NCBI RefSeq assembly: GCF_036250755.1
Contig: NZ_CP109583.1
Coordinates: forward strand, 3,038,001-3,102,000
Length of the DNA: 64,000 nt
Source: Streptomyces uncialis
GTDB lineage: Bacteria > Actinomycetota > Actinomycetes > Streptomycetales > Streptomycetaceae
Direction of reading: 5' to 3'
Numbering within the stretch: the stretch's first letter is position 1; the number at the start of each line of letters is the position of its first letter. Below, in pieces: positions 45,820-56,046 of the stretch. Made by a program: the position numbers and the translations under genes. Under the pieces are notes generated by a model. The model had not been told where the DNA came from. It did no database searches and saw only the letters and a program-made list of their open reading frames with translations.

Positions 45820-47907
45820 TCAGTCGTTGTTGTTGCTGCCCTGGGAGGGCGTCGTCTTCTGGATCTGGAGCAGGAACTCCGCGTTGGACTTCGTCTGCCT
45901 CATCTTGTCCAGCAGCAGCTCGATCGCCTGCTGCTGGTCCAGCGCGTGCAGCACCCGGCGCAGCTTCCAGACGATGCCCAGCTCGTCGGGGCTGAGCAGG
46001 ATCTCCTCCTTGCGGGTACCGGACGCGTCGACGTCCACCGCGGGGAAGATGCGCTTGTCGGCGAGCTTGCGGTCGAGCTTGAGCTCCATGTTGCCGGTGC
46101 CCTTGAACTCCTCGAAGATCACCTCGTCCATCCGCGAGCCGGTGTCGACCAGCGCGGTGGCGAGAATGGTCAGCGAGCCGCCGTCCTCGATGTTGCGCGC
46201 CGCGCCGAAGAACCGCTTCGGCGGGTAGAGCGCGGTCGAGTCGACACCACCGGACAGGATGCGGCCGGAGGCGGGCGCGGCCAGGTTGTAGGCGCGGCCC
46301 AGACGGGTGATGGAGTCCAGCAGCACGACCACGTCGTGACCGAGCTCGACCAGGCGCTTGGCGCGCTCGATGGCGAGTTCGGCGACGGTGGTGTGGTCCT
46401 CGGCGGGCCGGTCGAAGGTCGAGGAGATGACCTCGCCCTTCACCGACCGCTGCATGTCGGTGACCTCTTCCGGACGCTCGTCGACAAGGACGACCATCAG
46501 GTGGCACTCGGGGTTGTTGTGCGTGATGGCGTTGGCGACCGCCTGCATGATCATGGTCTTGCCGGTCTTCGGCGGGGCCACGATCAGACCGCGCTGGCCC
46601 TTGCCGATCGGCGACACGAGGTCGATGATCCGGGTGGTCAGCACCCCGCCCTCGGTCTCCAGCTGGAGCCGGTCCTGCGGGTACAGCGGCGTCAGCTTGT
46701 TGAACTCGGGGCGTCCGCGGCCGAGTTCGGGCGCCATGCCGTTGACGGAGTCGAGGCGGACGAGCGCGTTGAACTTCTCGCGGCGCTCGCCGTCCTTGGG
46801 CTGGCGGACCGCGCCGGTGATGTGGTCACCCTTGCGCAGCCCGTTCTTGCGGACCTGCGCCAGCGACACGTACACGTCGTTGGGGCCCGGCAGATAGCCG
46901 GAGGTCCGGATGAACGCGTAGTTGTCGAGGATGTCCAGGATGCCCGCGACGGGGATCAGGACGTCGTCCTCGTTGATCTGCGGCTCGCTGGTGCTGCCGC
47001 CGACCATCTCGTCACGGCCGCGCCGGCCGCGCCGGTCCCGGTAGCGCCCGCGGCGGCCACGGCGGCCGCCCTCGTCGTCGAAGTCGTCCTGCGGGCCGTT
47101 GCCGCGGTCGCGGTCGGGGCCGCGATCGCGGTCCCGGTCCCGGTCACGGTCCTGGCGCTCCTGGCGGTCCTGACGGCCGCCGCCCTGCTGCTGACGGTCC
47201 TGGCGGCCGCTCTGCTGCGGGCCCTGCTGGTCGTCGGCCTTGCCACGGCGGTCACGGTCGCGGCCACGGCGGTCACGGCGGTCCCGACGGCCCTCCGCGT
47301 TGCCGTCGGAGCCGTCGGTGCCCTTGTGGTCGGCGGGCGCGTCGGTGCGCGCCTCGGCGGTGACCGTCTCGGGGCTGCCGGCGTCGGCGGTGGCGCGGCG
47401 CCTGCGGCGCTCGCCCGCGGGGGCGTCGTCGCTGGCGGGCTGGCCGGGGATCTCGATCTGCTGCTGGGCGGCGGCGGGGGCCTCGGCGGCCTGCTCGGCG
47501 CTGTCCGTCTTGGCGGCGCGGCTCGCGCGGGTGCTCTTGGGGGCCTCGGCGGCGTCGTCGTTGCCGGTGTCGTCACCGGTACGGGCCTTGGAGGCGGCGC
47601 GGCGCTTCGGCTTCTCGGCACCGGCGGGGGCCTCGGCCTTCGCGGGGGCGGCTCCGCCGCCCGCCTGGGCCTCCTTGATGACCTCGATCAGCTGGCTCTT
47701 GCGCATCCGCGCGGTGCCCCTGATCCCGAGGCCGGAGGCCACCTGCTGAAGCTCGGCCAGCACCATGCCCTCAAGGCCGGTGCCGCGGCGGCGCCGTCCG
47801 GAGGTAGCACCGGTGGCAGGCGCGGCAGAGGCGTCCGTGGCGGGCGCGGCAGCGGTATCGACCGTGCTGTCGGCACTCACGCCCATCAGATCGGTGGTGT
47901 CGCTCAC
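45820..47907 (-). CDS. rho: transcription termination factor Rho
   Basis: This 695-residue factor has the normal Rho core in its C-terminal 400 residues: RNA-binding [15 protein letters not shown]-loop [19 protein letters not shown] and [23 protein letters not shown]. Between the short N-terminal helical domain and the core sits an insert of about 250 residues rich in Arg, Asp, Gln and Gly (for example [10 protein letters not shown]). Such RG/RD-rich inserts are typical of high-GC actinobacterial Rho and bind RNA. The long 373-base upstream gap is A+T-richer near 48200-48250 and may hold the promoter and a leader. Confidence 0.97.
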   Translation of the reverse strand: MSDTTDLMGVSADSTVDTAAAPATDASAAPATGATSGRRRRGTGLEGMVLAELQQVASGLGIRGTARMRKSQLIEVIKEAQAGGGAAPAKAEAPAGAEKPKRRAASKARTGDDTGNDDAAEAPKSTRASRAAKTDSAEQAAEAPAAAQQQIEIPGQPASDDAPAGERRRRRATADAGSPETVTAEARTDAPADHKGTDGSDGNAEGRRDRRDRRGRDRDRRGKADDQQGPQQSGRQDRQQQGGGRQDRQERQDRDRDRDRDRGPDRDRGNGPQDDFDDEGGRRGRRGRYRDRRGRRGRDEMVGGSTSEPQINEDDVLIPVAGILDILDNYAFIRTSGYLPGPNDVYVSLAQVRKNGLRKGDHITGAVRQPKDGERREKFNALVRLDSVNGMAPELGRGRPEFNKLTPLYPQDRLQLETEGGVLTTRIIDLVSPIGKGQRGLIVAPPKTGKTMIMQAVANAITHNNPECHLMVVLVDERPEEVTDMQRSVKGEVISSTFDRPAEDHTTVAELAIERAKRLVELGHDVVVLLDSITRLGRAYNLAAPASGRILSGGVDSTALYPPKRFFGAARNIEDGGSLTILATALVDTGSRMDEVIFEEFKGTGNMELKLDRKLADKRIFPAVDVDASGTRKEEILLSPDELGIVWKLRRVLHALDQQQAIELLLDKMRQTKSNAEFLLQIQKTTPSQGSNNND

Positions 47908-48280
47908 GAAGGGTCCTTCCCTGGAGCGGACGTCGGCCTGTCTGGCTCGGCGACCGGTTGTGCTGTCCGGCGGTGGTCCTCGCTGTGTGGACCGTGCCGG
48001 GGCGGTGGTCCGCCAAACGGCGGAGGGAGATTTCTGGTGATGGCGCTACCCGGAGCCGTGCCACGGACGTGCTGTGTCACGCGGCTCGGTCGCGCCGGTT
48101 CCGGAGCGTGTAACGCAAACCGTTCGGTGCGGGGCACAGAGCGGTTCGGGAGGCTCCCGGAAGGATGGTTGTCCCTGACGGGGACACGAAGCACCTCGCC
48201 ATGGTGGGGTCGGGTGCAGACTTGAGATTAACACTACCGGACCCAACAAACATTCCCCCTCTCCAAATCCGGCATGCCTG

Positions 48281-49198
48281 TCAGTGGGCGAGCGGCAGCA
48301 CGCTCGCGCCCGCCGCGTCGAGGGCCAGCCGGTTGGCCGCCCACCCGTCGCCCGCCAGCCGGGCGACCTTGTCGGCGGACGCCTCGTCGGCCAGCGCGAG
48401 GACCGTGGGACCCGCGCCGGAGATCACCGCGGGGATGCCGTCCGAGCGCAGCCGTTCGACCAGCGCAGCGCTCTCGGGCATGGCCGGGGCTCGGTAGTCC
48501 TGGTGGAGCCGGTCCTCGGTGGCGGGCAGCAGCAGCTCGGGACGGCTGGTCAGGGCCGCGACGAGCAGGGCGGCACGGCCCGCGTTGGCGGCGGCGTCGA
48601 CATGCGGGACGGTACGGGGCAGCAGCCCCCGGGCGGTCTCGGTGAGGACGGGCTTCCCGGGGACGAAGACCACCGGAACGATGGAACGGTCGGCCTCCAG
48701 TCGCAGGGCGCGGGCCGCGCCGCCCTCCATCCAGGAGAGCGTGAAGCCGCCGAGGAGACACGCGGCGACGTTGTCGGGGTGGCCCTCGATCTCGGTGGCG
48801 AGCTCCAGCAGGGCGGTGTCGTCGAGCCTGCTGTCGCCGCCGGTCGTCACCGCGCGGGCGGCGACGATACCGGCGCAGATGGCGGCGGACGAGGAACCGA
48901 GGCCCCTGCCGTGCGGGATGCGGTTGGCGCAGACGACCTCAAGTCCGCGCGGCTGTCCGCCGAGCAGGTCGAAGGCGGTGCGCAGGGAGCGCACGAGGAG
49001 ATGGCTCTCGTCACGGGGGAGCGTCTCGCTGCCCTCGCCGGCGATGTCGACGTGCAGTCCGGAGTCGGCGACCCGGACGACGACATCGTCGTAGAGCCCC
49101 AGTGAGAGGCCCAGAGCGTCGAAACCCGGGCCGAGATTGGCGCTGGTGGCGGGGACGCGCACCCTGACGGCGGCGGCGCGGAAGGCTGGACCGGCCAT
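48281..49198 (-). CDS. thrB: homoserine kinase
   Basis: This 305-residue GHMP kinase has the motif-1 segment VPATSANLGPGFDALGL, the ATP-binding IPHGRGLGSSSAAICAG and the C-terminal GAGPTVLALAD. It phosphorylates homoserine to O-phosphohomoserine for ThrC. ATG 49198 has AAGGAGAG upstream. The gene is separated from thrC by 447 bases with a terminator, so it probably has its own promoter; no convincing -35 could be fixed, though a TAGGCT (minus strand, 49322-49327) might be a -10. Confidence 0.95.
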   Translation of the reverse strand: MAGPAFRAAAVRVRVPATSANLGPGFDALGLSLGLYDDVVVRVADSGLHVDIAGEGSETLPRDESHLLVRSLRTAFDLLGGQPRGLEVVCANRIPHGRGLGSSSAAICAGIVAARAVTTGGDSRLDDTALLELATEIEGHPDNVAACLLGGFTLSWMEGGAARALRLEADRSIVPVVFVPGKPVLTETARGLLPRTVPHVDAAANAGRAALLVAALTSRPELLLPATEDRLHQDYRAPAMPESAALVERLRSDGIPAVISGAGPTVLALADEASADKVARLAGDGWAANRLALDAAGASVLPLAH

Positions 49199-49607
49199 CG
49201 CTCGATGACTCTCCTTGAGCTGCGTGGTGGCATTCGATGTGCTGCGTGGTCGTTCTCGGTCGCACCGCACCCGGGGGCCGTCGAGCGGCGCGCCGCGGCA
49301 TATGCGGCGGGGGTTGGGTACAGCCTATCGAAGGAAGGTTGCGCGGCGACATAGGGCGCACAGGAGGCGCACGATGCGTGTCGTAGGCCCGTCGTGCACC
49401 CCGCCCCACCGGCTCCCCCCGCCGGGATGGGGGGACCGGCGCACCTCGCCGCCGGTACGGGAGGCCACGCGGGGGACGCGCGCCCCCGTGCGGTCTCCGC
49501 GCTGTCGCCGGACTGTCTTTCCGGACCGTCTTTTCCGTACTGTCGCCGCGCGGGTCCGGTGCGGGCCCCGGTCGGGCCCGGCGCGGGTCGGGTACGGCTG
49601 TGCGCAT

Positions 49608-49637
49608 CCCCGGGCCCTGGTCGGACGGGGCCCGGGG
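49608..49637 (-). terminator. thrC terminator hairpin
   Basis: CCCCGGGCCC at 49608-49617 pairs with GGGCCCGGGG at 49628-49637 around a ten-base loop, just after the thrC stop. The rest of the 49199-49645 gap shows no gene. Confidence 0.8.
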
Positions 49638-49645
49638 TGTGCGGT

Positions 49646-50704
49646 CTACGCGAGGCCGAGGCGCTCGGCCGCGACCTCCGCGTCGACGGGTACGGTCACC
49701 GGCTGCGGCGCTCCGGCGACGGCCCAGTCGGGGTCCTTGAGGCCGTTGCCGGTCACCGTGCAGACGATGGTCTGGCCGGGGTCGACCTTCCCGGCCTCGG
49801 CGGCCTTCAGCAGACCGGCGACCGAGGCGGCCGACGCGGGCTCCACGAAGACACCCTCACGAGACGCCAACAGCTTGTAGGCGCGCAGGATCTCACGGTC
49901 CGTCACCTCGTCGATGAACCCGCCGGACTCGTCCCGCGCGTTCAGCGCGAGCTGCCAGGACGCCGGGTTGCCGATCCGGATCGCGGTGGCGATGGTCGAG
50001 GGGTCCTTGACGATCTCCCCGCGCACGATGGGCGCGGAGCCGGACGCCTGGAACCCCCACATGCGGGGCGTACGGGTGGCGGGGCCGTCGGCGAGGTATT
50101 CGCCGTAGCCCTTCCAGTACGCGGTGATGTTGCCCGCGTTGCCGACCGGGAGCACATGGAGGTCGGGGGCGTCACCGAGGGCGTCCACGATCTCGAAGGC
50201 GGCGGTCTTCTGGCCCTCGATACGGACCGGGTTGACCGAATTGACCAGCGCGACCGGGTAGTTGTCGGACAGCGCCCGCGCGAGCGTGAGGCAGTCGTCG
50301 AAGTTCCCGTCGACCTGGAGGATCTTCGCGCCGTGGACGAGGGCCTGGCCCATCTTGCCGAGCGCGATCTTGCCGCGCGGCACGAGCACCGCGCTGACCA
50401 TCCCGGCCCGTACGGCGTAGGCCGCGGCGGACGCGGACGTGTTGCCGGTGGAGGCGCAGATGACGGCCTGGGCGCCTTCCTCCTTGGCCCGTGTGATGGC
50501 CATGGTCATGCCCCGGTCCTTGAAGGACCCGGTGGGGTTCGCCCCCTCGACCTTGAGGTGGACCTCGCAGCCCGTGCGCTCGGAGAGCAACTGCGCGGGT
50601 ACGAGCGGCGTACCGCCCTCACGGAGCGTCACGATCTCCGTGGTGCCGGTGACCGGCAGCCGGTCCCGGTACTCCTCGATGATTCCGCGCCACTGGTGGG
50701 TCAT
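49646..50704 (-). CDS. thrC: threonine synthase
   Basis: This 352-residue PLP enzyme has the cofactor lysine K62 in [14 protein letters not shown] and the phosphate-binding [10 protein letters not shown], with a Ser/Gly loop later in [13 protein letters not shown]. It converts O-phosphohomoserine to threonine. The short length places it in the compact bacterial class. It follows hom after six bases, so hom-thrC form an operon. Confidence 0.97.
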   Translation of the reverse strand: MTHQWRGIIEEYRDRLPVTGTTEIVTLREGGTPLVPAQLLSERTGCEVHLKVEGANPTGSFKDRGMTMAITRAKEEGAQAVICASTGNTSASAAAYAVRAGMVSAVLVPRGKIALGKMGQALVHGAKILQVDGNFDDCLTLARALSDNYPVALVNSVNPVRIEGQKTAAFEIVDALGDAPDLHVLPVGNAGNITAYWKGYGEYLADGPATRTPRMWGFQASGSAPIVRGEIVKDPSTIATAIRIGNPASWQLALNARDESGGFIDEVTDREILRAYKLLASREGVFVEPASAASVAGLLKAAEAGKVDPGQTIVCTVTGNGLKDPDWAVAGAPQPVTVPVDAEVAAERLGLA

Positions 50705-50710
50705 TGCTGC

Positions 50711-52012
50711 TTACTCTCCTTCAACCCGCATGATGCTGGCGACTCCCCGCACCGTGTCGAGGCGGCGCAGCGCCTCGACGGTGCCGCTGAGCGCGGCGTC
50801 GGCGGCGCGATGGGTGACGACGACGAGAGACGCATCCCCGCCCCCGTCCATTCGGCCCTGCTGGCGAACCGTATCGATGGACACACCGTGCTCGGCGAAG
50901 ACCGTCGCGACCTGGGCGAGGACGCCCGGCTTGTCGGCCACGTCGAGGCTGATGTGGTAACGCGTGACGACCTCGCCCATGGGGCTCACCGGCAGCCGGG
51001 TGTACGCGGACTCGCCGGGGCCCTTGGCCTCGCCGAGCCGGTTGCGGCAGACGGCGACCAGATCGCCGAGGACGGCGGACGCGGTGGGGGCGCCGCCCGC
51101 GCCGGGGCCGTAGAACATGAGCTGTCCGGCGGCGTCGGCCTCCACGAAGACGGCGTTGTAGGCGCCGCGCACGGAGGCCAGCGGGTGGCTGAGCGGGATC
51201 ATCGCGGGGTGCACCCGGGCGGTGACGGACCCGCCGTCGGCCGCGCGCTCGCAGATGGCGAGGAGCTTGATGGTGCAGCCCATCGCCCTGGCGGAGGCGA
51301 AGTCCGCGGCGGTGACCTCGCTCATGCCCTCGCGGTACACGTCGTCGAGGCGGACCCGGGTGTGGAAGGCGATACCGGCGAGGATCGCGGCCTTGGCGGC
51401 GGCGTCGAAGCCCTCGACGTCGGCGGTCGGGTCGGCCTCCGCGTAGCCGAGCGCGGTGGCCTCGTCCAGGGCCTCCTGGTAGCCGGCGCCCGTGGAGTCC
51501 ATCTTGTCGAGGATGAAGTTGGTGGTGCCGTTGACGATGCCGAGGACGCGGTTGACGGTGTCCCCGGCGAGCGACTCGCGCAGCGGCCGGATCAGCGGGA
51601 TCGCCCCGGCGACGGCGGCCTCGTAGTAGAGGTCGCGGCCGTGCTCCTCGGCGGCGGCGTGCAGCGCGGCGCCGTCCTGGGCGAGGAGCGCCTTGTTCGC
51701 GGAGACGACGGAGGCGCCGTGCTCGAACGCGGTCATGATCAGGGCGCGGGCGGGCTCGATACCGCCGATGACCTCGACCGCCACGTCGATGTCACCGCGT
51801 TTGACGAGGGCGGTGGCGTCGGTGGTGATGAGCGCGGGGTCGATCCCGGCACGGACCTTCGACGGCCGCCGTACCGCGACCCCGGCGAGCTCCACGGGGG
51901 CGCCGATACGGGCCGCGAGGTCGTCGGCGTGCGTCGTCATGATGCGCGCCACCTCTGAGCCGACTACCCCACAGCCCAGCAGCGCCACCTTCAGCGGACG
52001 CGTACGCATCAT
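50711..52012 (-). CDS. hom: homoserine dehydrogenase
   Basis: This 433-residue enzyme has the NAD(P) motif GCGVVGSEVAR, the catalytic core with VNGTTNFILDKM and DEATALGYAEADPTADVEGFDAAAK, and a C-terminal ACT domain (RYHISLDVADKPGVLAQVATVFAEHGVSI). The ACT domain is expected to mediate feedback by threonine. It makes homoserine from aspartate semialdehyde at the branch to threonine and methionine. It starts six bases before thrC in the same operon. Confidence 0.97.
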   Translation of the reverse strand: MMRTRPLKVALLGCGVVGSEVARIMTTHADDLAARIGAPVELAGVAVRRPSKVRAGIDPALITTDATALVKRGDIDVAVEVIGGIEPARALIMTAFEHGASVVSANKALLAQDGAALHAAAEEHGRDLYYEAAVAGAIPLIRPLRESLAGDTVNRVLGIVNGTTNFILDKMDSTGAGYQEALDEATALGYAEADPTADVEGFDAAAKAAILAGIAFHTRVRLDDVYREGMSEVTAADFASARAMGCTIKLLAICERAADGGSVTARVHPAMIPLSHPLASVRGAYNAVFVEADAAGQLMFYGPGAGGAPTASAVLGDLVAVCRNRLGEAKGPGESAYTRLPVSPMGEVVTRYHISLDVADKPGVLAQVATVFAEHGVSIDTVRQQGRMDGGGDASLVVVTHRAADAALSGTVEALRRLDTVRGVASIMRVEGE

Positions 52013-52079
52013 CCGACCTCGCTTCTCGTACTTCTACGGTTGGTCCAGTCTCACTCACCGGACGGGAGTTTCTGCCCAT

Positions 52080-52097
52080 TGTCCGCATCATGAGACA
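52080..52097. promoter_or_regulatory. A+T-rich dyad upstream of hom
   Basis: TGTC and GACA half-sites are ten bases apart (TGTCCGCATCATGAGACA) about 70 bases upstream of the hom start, next to a stretch of unusual A+T content (52097-52120) in the lysA-hom gap. It may be the hom promoter region or an operator; only the four-base ends are palindromic, so this is weak. Confidence 0.3.
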
Positions 52098-52146
52098 CTT
52101 ATTTCATTTTTCCGGCGGTCCGGAACGCAGATCTTTCAGCGCCCCC

Positions 52147-52194
52147 GGGACCGCCCCGCCGCCGTGGTGACCGAAGTCACCCGGGGCGGGTCCC
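52147..52194 (-). terminator. lysA terminator, nested hairpin
   Basis: Outer GGGACC/GGTCCC-type and GCCCCG/CGGGGC arms enclose an inner GGTGAC-CGAA-GTCACC stem (minus strand: GGTGAC-TTCG-GTCACC, a stable tetraloop). It starts about 14 bases past the lysA stop and so separates lysA from hom. Confidence 0.8.
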
Positions 52195-52207
52195 CCGGCC
52201 CGGCCGG

Positions 52208-53599
52208 TCATCCGACGTCGAGCGCGAGCAGGTCCTCCTCGGTCTCCCGCCGCACGATCACCCGCGCCGAACCGTCCTGGACGGCGACGACCGGGGGGCG
52301 CGGTACATGGTTGTAGTTGCTGGCCATGGAACGGCAGTAGGCGCCGGTCGCGGGTACGGCGATCAGATCGCCCGGGGCGAGGTCGGCGGGCAGGAAGGCG
52401 TCACGTACGACGATGTCGCCGCTCTCGCAGTGCTTGCCGACGACGCGTACCAGCAGGGGTTCGGCGTCGGAGGTCCGGGAGACCAGCGCCACGCTGTACT
52501 CCGCGTCGTACAGCGCGGTGCGGATGTTGTCCGACATCCCGCCGTCGACGGAGACATAGGTACGCAGTCCGTCGAGGGGCTTGACGGTGCCCACCTCGTA
52601 CAGGGTGAACGCGGTGGGTCCGGCGATCGCGCGGCCCGGCTCGACGGAGATCCGGGGGGTGCGCAGCCCGGCCGACGCGCACTCCCGGCCGACGATCTCG
52701 CGCAGCGCCCGCGCGATGTCGTGCGGCTCGGCGGGGTCGTCGTCGGAGGTGTACGCGATACCGAGGCCGCCGCCGAGGTCGATCTCGGGCAGTTCCACCC
52801 CGTGCTCGTCACGGACCTCGGCGAGCAGTCCGACGACCCGGCGGGCGGCGACCTCGAAGCCGGCCATGTCGAAGATCTGCGACCCGATGTGCGAGTGGAT
52901 GCCGATCAGTTCCAGACCGTCGAGCTTGAGCGCCCGGCGGACCGCCTCGGCGGCCTGTCCCCCGGCCAGCGCGATACCGAACTTCTGGTCCTCGTGGGCG
53001 GTCGCGATGAACTCGTGGGTGTGCGCCTCGACGCCGACGGTCACCCGGATCTGCACCCGCTGGCGCACCCCGAGCCGGTCGGCGATGTGCGCGACGCGCA
53101 CGATCTCCTGGAACGAGTCGAGGACGATCCGGCCGACCCCGGCGGCGACGGCCCGCTCGATCTCGTGGGCCGACTTGTTGTTGCCGTGGAACGCGATCCG
53201 CCCGGCGGGCATCCCGGCGGCGAGCGCGGTGGTCAGCTCCCCGCCGGAACAGACGTCGAGGTTCAGTCCCTCCTCGTGCAGCCAGCGCACGACGGCCCGG
53301 GACAGGAACGCCTTGCCCGCGTAGAACACGTCGGCGTCGGCGCCGAAGGCGTCCCGCCAGGCGCGGGCACGGGCCCGGAAGTCGCTCTCGTCCAGGATGT
53401 ACGCGGGGGTACCGAACTCCTCGGCCAGCCGGGTCACCGGCAGCCCGCCGACGGTCACCACCCCGTCCGCGCCGCGCGCGACGGTACGGGCCCACACCTT
53501 GCCGTCGAGGGCGTTGAGGTCGGCGGGCGGGGCGGAGTAGTGGCCCTCGGTCAGGACATCGGCGTGGCGGGGCCCGGCGGGGTGGGCGGAACGGCTCAT
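52208..53599 (-). CDS. lysA: diaminopimelate decarboxylase
   Basis: This 463-residue fold-type III PLP enzyme has the cofactor lysine K96 in [26 protein letters not shown], the Gly-rich phosphate loop [12 protein letters not shown], and [13 protein letters not shown] near the end, containing the partner-subunit cysteine region. It makes lysine from meso-diaminopimelate. It follows nrtL by 16 bases, and a terminator at 52147-52194 separates it from hom. Confidence 0.96.
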   Translation of the reverse strand: MSRSAHPAGPRHADVLTEGHYSAPPADLNALDGKVWARTVARGADGVVTVGGLPVTRLAEEFGTPAYILDESDFRARARAWRDAFGADADVFYAGKAFLSRAVVRWLHEEGLNLDVCSGGELTTALAAGMPAGRIAFHGNNKSAHEIERAVAAGVGRIVLDSFQEIVRVAHIADRLGVRQRVQIRVTVGVEAHTHEFIATAHEDQKFGIALAGGQAAEAVRRALKLDGLELIGIHSHIGSQIFDMAGFEVAARRVVGLLAEVRDEHGVELPEIDLGGGLGIAYTSDDDPAEPHDIARALREIVGRECASAGLRTPRISVEPGRAIAGPTAFTLYEVGTVKPLDGLRTYVSVDGGMSDNIRTALYDAEYSVALVSRTSDAEPLLVRVVGKHCESGDIVVRDAFLPADLAPGDLIAVPATGAYCRSMASNYNHVPRPPVVAVQDGSARVIVRRETEEDLLALDVG

Positions 53600-53615
53600 G
53601 TCTGCGTGCGCTCTC

Positions 53616-54623
53616 TCAGAGGTGTTCGGGTGCGTGGATGCCGAGCAGGGTCAGACCACCGGCGAGCACCGTCCCGACGGCTTCGGCGAGCGCGAGCCGG
53701 GCGCGGTGGGCGGCCGAGGGTTTCTCGTCACCGCTGGGCAGCACCCGGTACTCGCCCTGGAACCGCAGATAGGCGTCGGCGAGGTCCACGAGATGGCGCG
53801 CGAGCCGTTCCGGCGCCTGGTGCGTGGCGGCGGCGGTGAGGGTGCGCGGGTAGGCGGCGAGCAGCCGTACCAGCGTCTGACCGCTCGCGCCGTCCCGGGC
53901 CTCGGGCAGCTCACCGGGCTCGGCGGCGAAGCCGAGGTCACGGGCGTTACGGCGCAGCGCGTGGGTACGGGAGTGCGCGTAGCGCACCCGGAACAGCGGG
54001 TTCTCGGCGCGCAGCGGGGCGTACGCCGTCCAGGGCCGGGGGGTGTCGTGCGGCGCGGCGTGCAGCAGCGACCAGCGCACGGCCTGCGGGTCGCCGTCGG
54101 CGGTCCCGTCCGGCGCGGGCACGGGACGGATCACCGCCCGCTCCCCCGGTGCGGCACGCCGCACCGCGCTCCGGCCGCCCTGCGCGGCGATCAGCCGTAC
54201 GACGGCGTGCCCGACGGCCTCGGCCCGCGCCTCATCGGCCACGGCCTGCTCGGTCGTCCGCCCGGCGAAGGCGTCGCCGTGCCCGTACGCGCCGCCCTCG
54301 CGCAGGATCAGCGCGATCAGCTCGCGGGCGCCCCGCTCGGGCCGGTCGAGGGTGAGGTTCAGAAAGCCGGGCCCGGTGATGTCGACCCGGGCGAGTCCGC
54401 GGGTGCCGGTGAGCCGCCGCCGGATCACCTCGGCGACCTGCGGCGCGGGCCGCCCGGCGGACCGCGCGAGCCGCAGCGCGACATTGGTCGCGTAGTCCCC
54501 CCGCCCCCCGGGCCGCGACGGCTCGACCACCACCCGGACCGGTACGTCGACCTGGAGCTCCCCGGCGTCCACGGCGGACCGCACTGCGCACAGCACGGTC
54601 CGGGACAGCTCGACGGGAGTCAC
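53616..54623 (-). CDS. nrtL: ArgS-related anticodon-binding protein NrtL
   Basis: This 335-residue protein has a C-terminal DALR-type helical domain like arginyl-tRNA synthetase ([20 protein letters not shown], then [19 protein letters not shown] and a final [24 protein letters not shown]). At its start is an ArgS-like additional domain ([37 protein letters not shown]). The catalytic Rossmann core with HIGH and KMSK is missing, so it cannot charge tRNA alone. I recognise it as the Streptomyces NrtL family. It occupies the slot held by argS next to lysA in mycobacteria. GTG 54623 was chosen; no strong ribosome site is visible. Confidence 0.85.
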   Translation of the reverse strand: MTPVELSRTVLCAVRSAVDAGELQVDVPVRVVVEPSRPGGRGDYATNVALRLARSAGRPAPQVAEVIRRRLTGTRGLARVDITGPGFLNLTLDRPERGARELIALILREGGAYGHGDAFAGRTTEQAVADEARAEAVGHAVVRLIAAQGGRSAVRRAAPGERAVIRPVPAPDGTADGDPQAVRWSLLHAAPHDTPRPWTAYAPLRAENPLFRVRYAHSRTHALRRNARDLGFAAEPGELPEARDGASGQTLVRLLAAYPRTLTAAATHQAPERLARHLVDLADAYLRFQGEYRVLPSGDEKPSAAHRARLALAEAVGTVLAGGLTLLGIHAPEHL

Positions 54624-54803
54624 ACGACAAGGGTAGGGGAGCCGGGCCCCACCCCGCGCGGGAGTTCCGGGGTGTGGGACGGGGGCGGGGTGGGGGGCCG
54701 TGCGGCGGTGGGCGCGGATTCCGTACGCGCTACGGGCGTGGGGCCGGGGACGGGGACGGGGCGGGGTGAGGCCGGGGGTCGTCGCGGGTGCACGTACGTG
54801 CTC

Positions 54804-54838
54804 GGGGGCGGGGGTGGGGGCGGGGGTGGGGGTGGGGG
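54804..54838 (+). repeat. G-run cluster with G-quadruplex potential
   Basis: Six consecutive runs of five G separated by one base (C or T) occupy 35 bases on the plus strand, with more G-runs just after. The gap 54624-55277 contains this and repeat copy D but no supported gene. Confidence 0.75.
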
Positions 54839-55017
54839 CCGTGCGGGGGTGGGGCACGTGGTGCGCGTACTCGCCCGTGCGCGGCTCGCCGGGTTCGCGC
54901 GGTTCACCGTGCCTCTCAGGTGCCGCGGGCGGATTGCCGCGGGCGGGCCTCGCGGTGGCCGTCGAGGGCCCGCGCGACCGTGTGCGACCCGCACCCGAAC
55001 CGTGAGCCGGAGATGGG

Positions 55018-55080
55018 CGCCCCAAAGGGGCGCGGGGAACTGCGCACCCACGGACGACCCGCACCCCCGGGGAAAACGCC
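55018..55080. repeat. single arm of the dispersed repeat family (copy D)
   Basis: The sequence CGCCCCAAAGGGGCGCGGGGAACTGCGCACCCACGGACGACCCGCACCC matches, in pieces, the right arms of copies A, B and C. No central block or opposite arm accompanies it. Confidence 0.75.
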
Positions 55081-55277
55081 CACGCGTGACGACCGACGGG
55101 GCGATGGACGCCGAGAGGAAAACCGCGCGGGCGGGGAGGGCGACGGGACGTACGGGGACCGGTTTTAGTACGCAGCGAGTGCCGACGTAATACGTGGCGG
55201 GGGCCGAGGTAATGCGTGCCGAGGCCGAGGCACACGGCCGGGTACGGACCACCTGCCACCGACGGGCGCCGCCGGCA

Positions 55278-55721
55278 CTACTCGTGTTCGCGGCCGACGG
55301 GCGCGGGCTCGGGCTCCTCGGGCTCGGGGTCCGCCTCGCGCCGGCGTTCCCGTCCCATCAGGGTGCGCACGATGCTCACGAGCTCGCCCGGTTCGAAGGG
55401 CTTGGAGAGGAAGGCGTCGACGCCGACGTCCAGACCGCTCTCCACCTCGTGCTGGGTGCAGGCGCTGACGATCATGAGGGGCAGATGCGCGGTACGGGGG
55501 TCGGCGCGCAGCCGGGCCGCCGTCCGCAGCCCGTCGAGCCGGGGCATCACCACGTCGAGGGTGACGACATCGGGTCGGACGTCGTGCACGACGTCCAGGC
55601 ACTCGGCACCATCAGCCGCGGTCACGACCTCGAACCCCTCCAGTTCGAGATTGACCCTGATCAACTGCCGGATGACCTTGTTGTCGTCCACAACAAGCAC
55701 CCGGCCCGAGGCGCCTGGCAC
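55278..55721 (-). CDS. stand-alone response regulator receiver protein
   Basis: This 147-residue CheY-like protein has the acidic pair VVDDNKV near residue 11, the phospho-acceptor D56 in VVTLDVVMPRLDG and the conserved lysine in AFLSKPFEPGE. The last 25 residues are charged, mostly Glu, Pro and Arg, and there is no DNA-binding output domain. No kinase gene is next to it, so the partner must be elsewhere. The start is taken as GTG 55721 right before the receiver fold; the longer open frame upstream is not convincing. Confidence 0.82.
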   Translation of the reverse strand: MPGASGRVLVVDDNKVIRQLIRVNLELEGFEVVTAADGAECLDVVHDVRPDVVTLDVVMPRLDGLRTAARLRADPRTAHLPLMIVSACTQHEVESGLDVGVDAFLSKPFEPGELVSIVRTLMGRERRREADPEPEEPEPAPVGREHE

Positions 55722-55914
55722 AAGTCGAGAGTAGGCGCGGGGCGCCCACCGCGTCCGGCTTTTCCCCACTTCCACCCCACCGGGGTACACACCCCGCCAC
55801 GCCACCCCCGAATCACCCCCCGCCCCCGCCTCCGACCCGCCGAAACCCGTTCCGGACCACCCTGGCCGAGCTGGTAGTGTTCTACCCGTCGCCAGGCGAA
55901 CACCGAACGACACC

Positions 55915-55986
55915 GCCCCCGTAGCTCAGGGGATAGAGCAACGGCCTCCGGAGCCGTGTGCGCAGGTTCGAATCCTGCCGGGGGCA
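55915..55986 (+). tRNA. tRNA-Arg (anticodon CCG)
   Basis: A full cloverleaf can be read: acceptor stem GCCCCCG/CGGGGGC, D-arm with AGCTCAGGGGATAGAGC, anticodon stem ACGGC/GCCGT with loop CTCCGGA (anticodon CCG, decoding CGG), and T-arm GCAGG-TTCGAAT-CCTGC. The discriminator base is A and CCA is not encoded. The 3' end runs directly into an eight-base-pair hairpin (55983-56002). Confidence 0.97.
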
Positions 55987-56002
55987 CTTCGCGAGAAGTG
56001 CC
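55983..56002 (+). other. hairpin overlapping the tRNA-Arg 3' end
   Basis: GGCACTTC pairs with GAAGTGCC around a GCGA tetraloop (GNRA class). The left arm starts inside the tRNA acceptor strand (GGCA), so in the precursor it competes with the acceptor stem. It may guide 3' processing, or be a remnant of a recombination site. Confidence 0.6.
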
Positions 56003-56009
56003 AAAGAAG

Positions 56010-56046
56010 CCCCTGACCTGCAGAAATGCAAGTCGGGGGCTTTCTT
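56010..56046 (+). terminator. intrinsic terminator downstream of tRNA-Arg
   Basis: AAGCCCC-TGAC and GTCGGGGGCTT form a near-perfect stem around a TGCA-containing loop, followed by TTCTTGTTCCTTTTT. This U-rich tail is rare in this window. The following 56047-56348 stretch holds no supported gene. Confidence 0.85.

Noticed and set aside
53616..55259. nrtL as a 547-residue protein using the upstream open frame
   Set aside because: The upstream 212 codons cross the G-run cluster and repeat copy D and show only low-complexity sequence; homology begins at about GTG 54623.
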